Origin: DASSQJ01 sp963730165
GTDB taxonomy: Bacteria; Actinomycetota; Actinomycetes; Actinomycetales; Dermatophilaceae
Length of the DNA stretch: 64,000 bases
Assembly (NCBI GenBank): GCA_963730165.1
Contig: CAVSQS010000006.1
Location: forward strand, 1 to 64,000
Direction: 5' to 3'
The notes beneath the pieces are model-generated. The model searched no databases and was not told where the DNA came from. It saw only the letters and a list, made by a program, of their open reading frames with translations. The position numbers and the translations under genes are program-made. Shown here piece by piece: positions 51,980 to 60,600 of the stretch. Position 1 is the stretch's first letter. The number at the start of each line of letters is the position of its first letter.

Positions 51980-52564
51980 TCAACGGCCGAGGGCCTCGGG
52001 GGTGTCGACGTCGTACCCGGTCGCGAGGTCTCCGCACTCGACCTGGCGGGACTCGTGGGCGGCGAGATGGGCGCGGGCGCCGCGGTCTCCGCGGGCCGTG
52101 GCGAGGATGCCGGCCCAGTGGTCCCGTCCGAGCAGGACCGGGTGCCCGGGACGGCCGCCGTACGTGGCCCGCGCGAGCACCGAGCGTGTTCGTCCGCCGG
52201 CGGCGGCCAAGACCCGACGGTGGACGTCGCTGCCGACGTCGGGGAGGTCGACGAGGGTGACGAGCACGGCGTCGACGTCCGGGGCGTCGGCGAGCCCGGC
52301 CAGCCCCGCCCGCAGGGAGGCACCCATCCCCTCGTCCCAGCCGGGCGCGTGGATGACCTCGGCGCCGGTTCCCTCCGCCAGCGGTCCCACCACGTCGGCC
52401 GCGGCACCGACGACGACCACGACGTGGTCGAGCCCCGCGCCCCGCAGTCGCTCGACCGCCGTCTCGAGCAGGGTCGGCCCGTCCGCGTCGGGTCGGACCA
52501 GCGCCTTCGGCCCGCCCATCCGACGCCCCGCGCCCGCGGCAAGGAGCAGCCCGGTCGTCGACAC
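51980..52564 (-). CDS. MobA/MocA-like molybdenum cofactor nucleotidyltransferase
   Basis: A 194-residue NTP transferase (NTP_transf_3) with LLLAAGAGRRMGGPKAL at 6-22 (K20 is the NTP-binding lysine), LVTLVDLPDVGS near 100 and GRPGHPVLL near 138. MocA-type members add CMP to molybdopterin, making the cytosine dinucleotide form used by the xanthine oxidase family. The context favours MocA over other nucleotidyltransferases. The start GTG follows TGGCAGGCT by six bases, suggesting a leaderless mRNA. Confidence 0.85.
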   Translation of the reverse strand: MSTTGLLLAAGAGRRMGGPKALVRPDADGPTLLETAVERLRGAGLDHVVVVVGAAADVVGPLAEGTGAEVIHAPGWDEGMGASLRAGLAGLADAPDVDAVLVTLVDLPDVGSDVHRRVLAAAGGRTRSVLARATYGGRPGHPVLLGRDHWAGILATARGDRGARAHLAAHESRQVECGDLATGYDVDTPEALGR

Positions 52565-52725
52565 GGTGCCAGCCTGCCACGCACGCCCCGGTGCGTGACG
52601 GACCGGCGCCGCCCGCCGGTACTGACGTGGTGTCCGGCTGGCACCCCGACGGGCGCGAGGGTGAGGGAGCAGGTCGCGCCGAACCCGCTGGACACGGCAG
52701 GCCCGGACGTACAGGCTGCAGGGCC

Positions 52726-53616
52726 ATGGAGATCCGGCCTGCCCGCACCACCGAGCACGACGGGCTCGTCGACCTCCTCCTGACCCGGTTCCGGGCCCTG
52801 ACCGCGGCCCTCGTCGTCGAGGCCCTCGGGGAGTCGGCGTCCGGGTTCCGTCGCCTGCTGGTCGCCGAGGAGTGGGGCCGCACCGTCGGCGCGGGCCTGC
52901 TCCATCGCTCCCCGACCGCTCCACCGGGATCGGTCTTCGGGTTCGTCGCGGTCGACGGGGGCGCCGAGGAGCGAGGCGTGGGCGGGAGGCTGGCGGAGGC
53001 TCTCGGCCGCGACCTCCCCTCGTGGGTCACGGCCGTCATCGCCCAGGCGGACCGCGACGACCGCCGTTCACTCGAGGTGGCCGCGCACTGGGGGTTCGCC
53101 CCCATCGAGGTGTCCGTGACGTCGCGGGCACGGCTGCAGGACGCCACCCCGCCCGTCCTGCCCGCGGAGGTCACCGTGGAGGTCTCTCCATGGCTCGAGT
53201 TCGGGGACGAGGACGACGTCGAGAGGATGCTCGACATCAGCCAGACCAACCCCGAGCGTGACCACGGGCTCCACGTCACCCTCGCCGGCCTGCGCGCGAT
53301 GGCCTCGGAGGGTGGGGCGGCTCCCACCGGAGTCGTCCTCCGGGTGAGCGGCCGACCGGCGGCCCTCACCTACGCCGTCACCGCCCGGGGCGAGGCCCAG
53401 GTGGTCTACACCGGGGTGGCCCCCGAGCTGCGGGGGCGCGGGCTGGCCCGACTGGTCAAGCAGGTGCTGCACGCTTCGCTCGCCGCGGGCGGCACCCGCA
53501 CCTGCGTGACCGACAATGCCGCGGACAACCTCGGCATCCGCCACGTCAACGACGGGCTCGGCTACCGGCCGACCGATGCCGCGGTCTACCTGCGCACGCC
53601 GGTGGGCGAGGGGTGA
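52726..53616 (+). CDS. Tandem GNAT-domain acetyltransferase
   Basis: A 296-residue protein with two GNAT-like halves. The first (residues 1-135) has a weak acetyl-CoA site (GGAEERGVGGRLAEAL). The second (about 145-296) has a clear VAPELRGRGLARLVKQVL and the terminal NDGLGYRPT typical of this type. The substrate is unknown. The ATG follows GCAGGG. It overlaps the glycosylase-like gene by four bases (GTGA), so they form one unit. Confidence 0.82.
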   Translation: MEIRPARTTEHDGLVDLLLTRFRALTAALVVEALGESASGFRRLLVAEEWGRTVGAGLLHRSPTAPPGSVFGFVAVDGGAEERGVGGRLAEALGRDLPSWVTAVIAQADRDDRRSLEVAAHWGFAPIEVSVTSRARLQDATPPVLPAEVTVEVSPWLEFGDEDDVERMLDISQTNPERDHGLHVTLAGLRAMASEGGAAPTGVVLRVSGRPAALTYAVTARGEAQVVYTGVAPELRGRGLARLVKQVLHASLAAGGTRTCVTDNAADNLGIRHVNDGLGYRPTDAAVYLRTPVGEG

Positions 53617-54752
53617 GGGACTCGACGGCGGGGACCGGCACGACGGTCGGGCGGATGCCGCTGGCGCTCTCGCGCCGCGACGCCCGCCGGGTCGCCGTGC
53701 GGGCACAGCTGCTCACCCGCCCTCGCCCGACCGACGCGTTCGAGGTGGTGCGGCAGCTGACGCTGCTCCAGATGGACCTCACCGCGGCGGTCGCCCCGAG
53801 CGCCGACCTCGTCCTGTGGAGCCGGCTCGGCCGGGCGTACTCCCCCGGTGTCCTCGACGACCTCCTCGACGCGCGGGACCTCGTCGAGGTGCGGGGGATG
53901 CTGTGCCCCGCCGAGGACATCGCGCTGTGGCGCGCGGAGTGGGCCGCCTGGCCGGGGCCCGAACCGCGGCGCGACTGGCAGGTCGGCCTGGCCCGGTGGG
54001 TCGAGGCCAACGACGCGTGCCGCGAGGACATCCTCCAGCGGCTCCGCGCGGAGGGCCCCCTGCCCGCCCGTGAGCTGCCCGACACGTGCGCGGTGCCATG
54101 GCGGTCCTCGGGCTGGACCCACCACAAGAACGTCCAGAAGCTGCTCGACCTCATGGAGGCCCGTGGCGAGGTGGCGGTGTCGTCGCGGGAGAACCGGGAG
54201 CGGGTCTGGGACCTCGCCGACCGGGTCCACCCGGACGGCCCGACCGTCCCCCTCGAGCAGGCCAGGGCGGAACGCGACCGGCGGCGGCTGGCCGCCCTCG
54301 GGATCGCACGGGCCACCGCCGCGCAGACCGGGACCGAGCCCGACGACGTGGGCGCGGCCGGGGTGGAGGCGGTCGTCGACGGCGTGCGCGGCCGGTGGCG
54401 CGTCGACCCCGCGCACCTCGACGCCCCCTTCCGAGGACGGACGGCGCTGCTCTCGCCCCTGGACCGGCTCGTCATGGACCGAAAGCGTCTCGGCGAGCTC
54501 TTCGAGTGGGACTTCCGGCTCGAGATGTACACCCCCGCGTCGGCGCGGCGCTGGGGCTACTTCGCCCTGCCCGTCCTGCACGGGGACCGCTTCGTCGCCA
54601 AGGTCGACGCGACGACCGACCTCGACGCCGGCGTGCTGCGCGTCGACGCGGTCCACTGGGACCTCGAGCCGACGGCCACGATGCGCGAGGGGGTCGAGCG
54701 CGAGCTCGCCTCACTGGCCGCGATGGTCGGCGTGCGGGTTCGCCGGTCCTGA
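53613..54752 (+). CDS. AlkZ/YcaQ family (HTH_42) DNA glycosylase-like protein
   Basis: A 379-residue winged-helix protein of PF06224. AlkZ members unhook DNA interstrand crosslinks using a QxQ motif, while the YcaQ/AlkX branch has Q-hydrophobic-D. Here the position reads LLQMDLTA (Q53, M54, D55), placing it with the AlkX-like branch. The C-terminal SPLDRLVMDRKRLGELFEWD and KVDATTDLDAG blocks are intact. The GTG start overlaps the GNAT stop; an ATG 14 codons later is an alternative. Confidence 0.82.
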   Translation: MRDSTAGTGTTVGRMPLALSRRDARRVAVRAQLLTRPRPTDAFEVVRQLTLLQMDLTAAVAPSADLVLWSRLGRAYSPGVLDDLLDARDLVEVRGMLCPAEDIALWRAEWAAWPGPEPRRDWQVGLARWVEANDACREDILQRLRAEGPLPARELPDTCAVPWRSSGWTHHKNVQKLLDLMEARGEVAVSSRENRERVWDLADRVHPDGPTVPLEQARAERDRRRLAALGIARATAAQTGTEPDDVGAAGVEAVVDGVRGRWRVDPAHLDAPFRGRTALLSPLDRLVMDRKRLGELFEWDFRLEMYTPASARRWGYFALPVLHGDRFVAKVDATTDLDAGVLRVDAVHWDLEPTATMREGVERELASLAAMVGVRVRRS

Positions 54753-54790
54753 GCGCGGCGGCCCCGCGCTCGACGCACCGGGTCCCCTGC

Positions 54791-54819
54791 CGAGGCACCG
54801 AGAAGATCCCGGTGCCTCG
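54791..54819. terminator. Bidirectional terminator between convergent genes
   Basis: Ten-base arms CGAGGCACCG / CGGTGCCTCG with a nine-base loop lie 38 bases after the glycosylase gene and 64 bases beyond the stop of the opposing membrane-protein gene. Confidence 0.6.
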
Positions 54820-54882
54820 CCGGGCACTTCGGGGTGACCCCGAACTACGGAGGGGCCCGGGGAGGGTGGGCGGCCGGTCGGG

Positions 54883-55302
54883 TCAGGCGGCGGCGGGCCG
54901 CTGCCAGAGCTGACGGCTGCCGAGGGCGGCGAGCACACCCGCGCCGAACGACATGACGAGGCCAGGCCCGGGCATCCACCCGGCGAACCCGACGAGCCCC
55001 AGCAGGTGGACCACCTGCCAGGCCGGGAGCACGAGGGCGACAGCGGCGAGGACGAAGCCCTGGACCGCGGCCACCCGGCGCATCGGCAGCAGCGCGCCCG
55101 CGAGCCCGACCATCGCGGCGTAGGCGACCCACAGACCGGCGCCCCGACCACCCGAGACGGTGCCGATCGCGGTGTAGATCCACGGGAGGAACCCGCCGAC
55201 GACCGCCATCCCCGAGGCGAGGAGCAGGCGGCCTCGTCCCGGCTCCATCCGGCGCCGGGCGCGGCGGGCGGGCGTGGCGGGCACCGTCGTGGACTGGCTC
55301 AT
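54883..55302 (-). CDS. Small membrane protein, unknown function
   Basis: A 139-residue protein with a basic N-terminus and four hydrophobic segments (LLLASGMAVVGGFLPWIY; GLWVAYAAMVGLAGALLP; VQGFVLAAVALVLPAWQVV; PGLVMSFGAGVLAALG). No family is recognised. The frame is open further upstream, but the ATG before SQSTTVPAT is preferred because TACCAT ends eight bases upstream, in keeping with a leaderless start. It is divergent from the symporter genes. Confidence 0.6.
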   Translation of the reverse strand: MSQSTTVPATPARRARRRMEPGRGRLLLASGMAVVGGFLPWIYTAIGTVSGGRGAGLWVAYAAMVGLAGALLPMRRVAAVQGFVLAAVALVLPAWQVVHLLGLVGFAGWMPGPGLVMSFGAGVLAALGSRQLWQRPAAA

Positions 55303-55502
55303 GACCGGCGATGGTAGGTGCCGGCGCCCCCCGCCGTCCCCGGCGTGGCGCGAATCACCGGGTGAGCGGTCGAGCCGGCACGCCGAGCGGTCCGGGGGCA
55401 CCGTTCCGGGGCCCTCGGCGACCGTTCGTCCTGCCACAGCACCCGTCGGGGGACCACTCCGACCGTTCGCCCCCCTCCCCCCGGCTACGTGGCCGAAAGG
55501 TC

Positions 55503-55532
55503 TTGAGCAGTGCTGCCGGCCGCCGGTTTCAT
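55503..55532 (+). promoter_or_regulatory. Weak candidate promoter of the symporter operon
   Basis: TTGAGC and TTTCAT are 18 bases apart, 57 bases upstream of the DUF4212 start. The rest of the 286-base divergent spacer (55303-55588) shows no clear operator. Confidence 0.3.
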
Positions 55533-55588
55533 GTGCGCTCAGCCGAGCCGGACAGGGGTTCGGAGGATTCGCAAGGAGGCGAGGTCCG

Positions 55589-55867
55589 ATGGACGACAAT
55601 CAGCGCCGGGACTACTGGCGCAAGAACCTTCGACTGATGGGCATCCTGCTCTTCTTCTGGGCCCTGGTGTCGTTCGGCGCCGGGATCCTGTTCGTCGACG
55701 CCCTGAACAACTACTCGTTCATCGGCTACCCGCTCGGGTTCTGGTTCGCGCAGCAGGGCAGCATCATCACCTTCGTCATCCTCATCGGGATCTACGTGTG
55801 GCGGATGGACAAGCTCGACGCGCAGTACGGCGTCGAGGAGTACGAGGGTGAGGTGCACCACCCGTGA
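55589..55867 (+). CDS. DUF4212 sodium:solute symporter small subunit
   Basis: A 92-residue protein with two membrane segments (LMGILLFFWALVSFGAGILF and SIITFVILIGIYVWRMDKLD) separated by the family loop SFIGYPLGFWFAQQG. It is the usual small partner of the adjacent symporter. AAGGAGG lies nine bases upstream of the ATG. The stop overlaps the symporter start by four bases. Confidence 0.93.
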   Translation: MDDNQRRDYWRKNLRLMGILLFFWALVSFGAGILFVDALNNYSFIGYPLGFWFAQQGSIITFVILIGIYVWRMDKLDAQYGVEEYEGEVHHP

Positions 55868-57567
55868 GCGACATCCAGCTGTGGACGCTGATCTTCGCGG
55901 TCCTGACCTTCAGCCTCTACATCTACATCGCCTACCGCAGCCGGGTCTCCGACACCGCCGGCTTCTACGTCGCCGGCGGCGGCATCCCCGCCCCGGCCAA
56001 CGGTGCCGCGATCGCCGCCGACTGGATGAGCGCGGCGTCGTTCATCTCCCTCGCGGGCATCATCGCCTTCGCGGGCAACGGGTACGGCGGCTCGGTGTAC
56101 CTCATGGGCTGGACCGGTGGCTACGTGCTGCTCGCCCTGCTGCTCGCGCCGTACCTGCGCAAGTTCGGCAAGTACACGATCCCCGACTTCGTCGGCGACC
56201 GGTACAACGAGACCGCGCGCATGGTGGCGGTCCTCGCGGCCATCGTCGTCTCGTTCGTCTACGTCGCGGGCCAGATGGCCGGCGTCGGCGTCGTCTTCAC
56301 CCGGTTCCTCGGGGTGAGCACGACGTGGGGCGTCATCATCGGCATGGCGATCGTCTTCTTCTACGCCGTCCTCGGCGGCATGAAGGGCATCACCTGGACC
56401 CAGGTGACGCAGTACTCCGTCCTCATCGTCGCCTACCTCATCCCTGCCGTCGCGGTGTCCTCGAAGGTCACGGGCATCGCCCTGCCGCAGATCGGCTTCG
56501 GCAAGATCCTCGACGAGCTCAACGGCCTCCAGGCCGACCTCGGGCTCGCCTCGTACACCGAGGCGTTCACGAAGACGTCGATGGCCAACATGATCCTCAT
56601 CACCGCCGCGCTGATGTTCGGCACGGCCGGCCTTCCCCACGTCATCGTCCGCTTCTACACGGCGAAGTCGGTGCGCGCGGCGCGGTTCTCGGCGCTGTGG
56701 GCGCTGTTCTTCATCGCCCTGCTCTACACGACCGCTCCCTCGGTCGCGGCGTTCACGAAGCTCAACATCATCAACGAGCTCGGTGGCACCAACGGCATCC
56801 CGCTCGCCGACGTACCGCAGTGGTTCACCACGTGGGCCGACGTCGGCCTCATCACCCAGGCGGGTGAGGCCGCCGCGCCGATCGCCGACCTGCCGCCGGA
56901 CGCGGTGATCAACTTCACCGACGTGGCGATCAACAACGACATCATCGTCCTCGCCAGCCCGGAGATCGGCGGCCTGCCCGCCCCGATCGTCGGCCTCGTC
57001 GCGGCCGGTGCTCTGGCGGCGGCCCTCTCCACGGCGTCGGGTCTGCTGCTCGTCATCTCGTCCTCGGTCGCCAACGACGTCTACTACAAGAAGATCAACC
57101 CGCAGGCCACCGAGTCGCGCCAGCTCCTCGTCGGCCGGATCGCGATGGCGGGGGCGATCGTGGTCGCCGGCTACCTCGGCATCAACCCTCCCGGGTTCGT
57201 CGCCCAGGTCGTGGCCCTCGCGTTCGGGCTCGCGGCGGCCAGCTTCTTCCCGGTCCTCGTCCTGGGGATCTTCTGGAAGGGCTGTACCGCCAAGGGCGCC
57301 ATGTGGGGCATGATCACCGGCCTCGTGCTCACCTTCGCCTACATGATCTGGACGATCCCGATCTACGGCGGCTCGGAGGGCATCCTCGGGATCCCACCCA
57401 CCGGCATCGGCACCATCGGCATGCTCATCAACTTCGCGGTGACGTACATCGTCTCGCAGGTGACCGAGAAGCCGTCGGAGCAGATGCAGGAGCTCGTCGA
57501 GGAGATCCGCTACCCCGGCCGCACCGCGCTCGTCGCGGCGCACGCCGAGGGCGAGGACCTGCACTGA
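55864..57567 (+). CDS. Sodium:solute symporter (SSS family, ActP-like)
   Basis: A 567-residue permease with 12-13 membrane segments and the SSS pattern YRSRVSDTAGFYVAGGGIPA, then AADWMSAASFISLAGIIAF. Together with the DUF4212 subunit it matches the VC_2705 subfamily, often annotated as acetate or monocarboxylate uptake; the substrate is not proven. A strong hairpin follows. The route from acetate to acyl-CoA pools would fit the nearby carboxylase, but this is only context. Confidence 0.9.
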   Translation: MSDIQLWTLIFAVLTFSLYIYIAYRSRVSDTAGFYVAGGGIPAPANGAAIAADWMSAASFISLAGIIAFAGNGYGGSVYLMGWTGGYVLLALLLAPYLRKFGKYTIPDFVGDRYNETARMVAVLAAIVVSFVYVAGQMAGVGVVFTRFLGVSTTWGVIIGMAIVFFYAVLGGMKGITWTQVTQYSVLIVAYLIPAVAVSSKVTGIALPQIGFGKILDELNGLQADLGLASYTEAFTKTSMANMILITAALMFGTAGLPHVIVRFYTAKSVRAARFSALWALFFIALLYTTAPSVAAFTKLNIINELGGTNGIPLADVPQWFTTWADVGLITQAGEAAAPIADLPPDAVINFTDVAINNDIIVLASPEIGGLPAPIVGLVAAGALAAALSTASGLLLVISSSVANDVYYKKINPQATESRQLLVGRIAMAGAIVVAGYLGINPPGFVAQVVALAFGLAAASFFPVLVLGIFWKGCTAKGAMWGMITGLVLTFAYMIWTIPIYGGSEGILGIPPTGIGTIGMLINFAVTYIVSQVTEKPSEQMQELVEEIRYPGRTALVAAHAEGEDLH

Positions 57568-57590
57568 CCCTCGCTCTCCCCCGGACCCAG

Positions 57591-57621
57591 TGGGCCGGCG
57601 ACCGGACAGGTCGCCGGCCCA
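57591..57621. terminator. Terminator after the symporter gene
   Basis: Thirteen-base perfect arms TGGGCCGGCGACC / GGTCGCCGGCCCA with a five-base loop lie 24 bases after the symporter stop and 47 bases before the stop of the convergent carboxylase gene. It could serve both. Confidence 0.75.
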
Positions 57622-57667
57622 TTGGCCGTTCCGGTTCCCCACCGGCGGGACAGCCGGGGCGAGGAGG

Positions 57668-60600
57668 TCAGCCGGTGGCGAGCTCGCGCTCGAGCGCCTC
57701 GACGACGCGCGGCCGCAGGTCGGCCGCGGCGATGACGGCATCGACCGAGCCGACCTCCACGGCGCGGTGGATGCTGTGGACGCGGTCGAACTCGGTCGCG
57801 ACCGCGCCGAGCGTCTCGGCCCGCACCGCGGCGCGGACCTGCTCGAGCTCGGCGGCGAGGACCGCGCGCTGGGCCTCGTCGGCCTCGGCCGCTCGGGCCT
57901 CGAGCCCGGCGACGCGGGGGTCCGCCGCGGTGCGGGCGTCCACCTCGCGGGCGAAGACGACGGCCGCCGCGGGCGCACCCCCGATGACCGAGGCGAAGGA
58001 GCCCTCCACCGCGAGCACCGTCATCCGGGGGTTGAGCGCCTTGGAGAACACGACGAAGGCACCGCCGTGGTAGCGCGAGACGACGACGAAGACGATCGGG
58101 CCGTCGAAGTTGACGACCGCGCGGCCGATCTCGGCGCCGTACTCCAGCTGGAGGGCGCGCATCGACTCCGGTGAGCCGTCGAAGCCCGAGAGGTTGGCGA
58201 GGACGACGAGCGGCCGGTTCCCGCTCGCGGCGTTGATCGCCCGGGCCGCCTTCTTCGACGAGCGCGGGAAGAGGGTCCCCGCGGTGTAGGTGTCGGGCCC
58301 GTCAGTGGGCGGGAAGCCGCGCCGCGGCACCGACCGCGACTCGATGCCGAGGAGGCAGACCGAGATCCCGCCGATCCGCGCATCGACGACGACGGCGGTC
58401 TCGGCGTCGGCCATGCCCGCCCAGCGCTCCAGGATCCCGTGGTCCTGGTCGGAGACGGCTCGCATGAGGGTGCGGATGTCGAACGCCTTCTTGCGGTCCG
58501 GGTTGGTGGCCGGGGAGAAGATGTCGCCCACCGTCGTGAAGTCGCTGCCCGCCATCTCGTGCGGGTAGGTGGTGACGTCGCGGTCGGGCGGGTCGGTCGT
58601 CGGGGCGCGTCGCGGGCCGCCCCCGGACGGGTCGCTCCACGTCGCCTCGTAGTGCGCCAGGAGGATGCGGTACGCCTCGGCGAGGTCCTTGGCCCAGTAC
58701 TGCGCCTGGCCGTTGGGGCCCATGACCCGGTCGTAGCCGCCGATGCCGAAGTTGTCCTCGGCCGACACCCCGCCGGAGAAGTCGAGGGACTGCTTGCCGG
58801 TGAGGACCATCGCCGAGTCGGGCGTCATGACGAGGATGCCGCGCGTGTGCATGAGCATCGTCGCCTCGGCGTTCCAGTACGGCTGCGCGCCGACGTTGAT
58901 GCCGGCGACGACGACGTTGATCTCCCCTCCGGCCTGGGTGAACTCGATGATCCGCTTGAGGGCCCGGGCGACCCAGTCCATGTTCTCGGTGCCGGAGTCC
59001 ATGGAGATGCGGGCGCCCGCGGACAGGGCGAACCACTCGACGGGCAGGCCACGCTCCGCGGCGAGGTCGAGGGCCGCGATGACGCGCCGGCACTCCGCCT
59101 CGGCGACCGCGCCGAGCGAGCGCAGGGGGTCGCCGCACAACAGGACCCGCGTGACGCCCTCCGGATGGAGGGGGGTCGGCGTCGTGACGACCCCGCAGAT
59201 GAGGCCCGCGCTGTTCTGGCCGTAGGGGCGGTCGACGGGGACGAGGCGCCCGGACTCGTCGAGGTCGTACTCGGTGGCCTGGCCGCCCGCGGCGACCATC
59301 GAGACGAGCTCGTACGGGTAGACGAGGCCGCGCCGCCGGGCCCGGACGACCTTCTCGGCGTACGCGTCGAGGGGGGCGAGCCGCTCGGTGGGTGGCGGCT
59401 CGATCGTGTAGGTGACGCCGGAACCCGGCTGGTAGGTGAAGCGGGCGCAGACCGGCACGGTCAGGCCACCCTCCGCGGCGATCGACCCCTCGACGCGGAC
59501 CTCCTCGATGCCGGCCCCCGCGGTCATCGGCGCGACCTTCTCCTGGAGTGCGGTCATCTGTTCGAGGTCGGCCTCGACCGGTGGCCAGATGTGCAGCCAC
59601 ACGTGGTTCATGTCGAGCCGCGCGCTCCCCCCGTGGGCGCTGCGGGCCCGACGCACCGCCTCGAGGCAGTTCGCGAGGGCCCGCTCCACGTGCGGGAGCG
59701 CGGTGACCCGTCCCGCCTCGTCACGGACGACGACGAGTTGGCGCACCTGGGCGAGCGCGACGAGCCGTTGGTCCTGCGGGTTGTCGCGCGAGACGGCGTG
59801 CAGGAGGAGCACGTCCTCGGGGGCCTCGAGCGGGGTGAGCTCGAAGTCTCGCAGCCGCCAGAGGTTGAGCCGGCGCCCGACCATGGGGTGCACGTCGCGG
59901 ACCGGACGGTCCTCGGTCATCGAGCCGTCCGGCTGCGGCCGGAAGGTGAAGTAGCCGACCCCGGCGTTGGCGCCGTCGGGGACGGTGCACACGGCGACCC
60001 GTCGGCACTCGTGCGCGAACGGCATCGCCGCGAGCCGCTCGGCGAGCACCGCGGACGCCTCGTCGGCGTCGTCCGGGACCTTCCCCCAGCGGACGTAGAG
60101 GTCGACGACGGCCTGGTGGCCGTCGGGTCGCTCCTCGACACAGCGGGCCAGGGTGGCCGCGAGCCTGCTGTCCGGGGTCAGCTCGTCCATCGTCCCCGTC
60201 GTCGACACCAGGTGGGAGTCGCGCTCGTCGAGGCGGTAGTCGGCGACGGTGACGGCGCGCCCGTCGACGGTCTCCTCGTGCAGCCCCGCGAGCTCGTAGC
60301 CGCGGTAGTGCCGCTTGACGAGGACCTCGAGCATCGGCTCGTGCGCGCGGACGCCCTCGCGCAGGCGGGCAGCGAGGAAGCGGACGATCCGCTCGGGAAT
60401 GGCGGCGAGCGCGTCGACCCGGGCGGTGCGCTCCTCGCCCTCCGGCAGCGCGTCGATCCGCTCGAGCTCGTCGTCGACCGACCCGAGCACCGAGGCCCGG
60501 TCGGCGTCGACGAGGGGCTGGTCGAACCAGCGGAAGCGCACGCTGCGCGCGAGGTCGCCGACGACGGGGTAGCGCAGCTGGGTGGCGGCGACGAGCCGGT

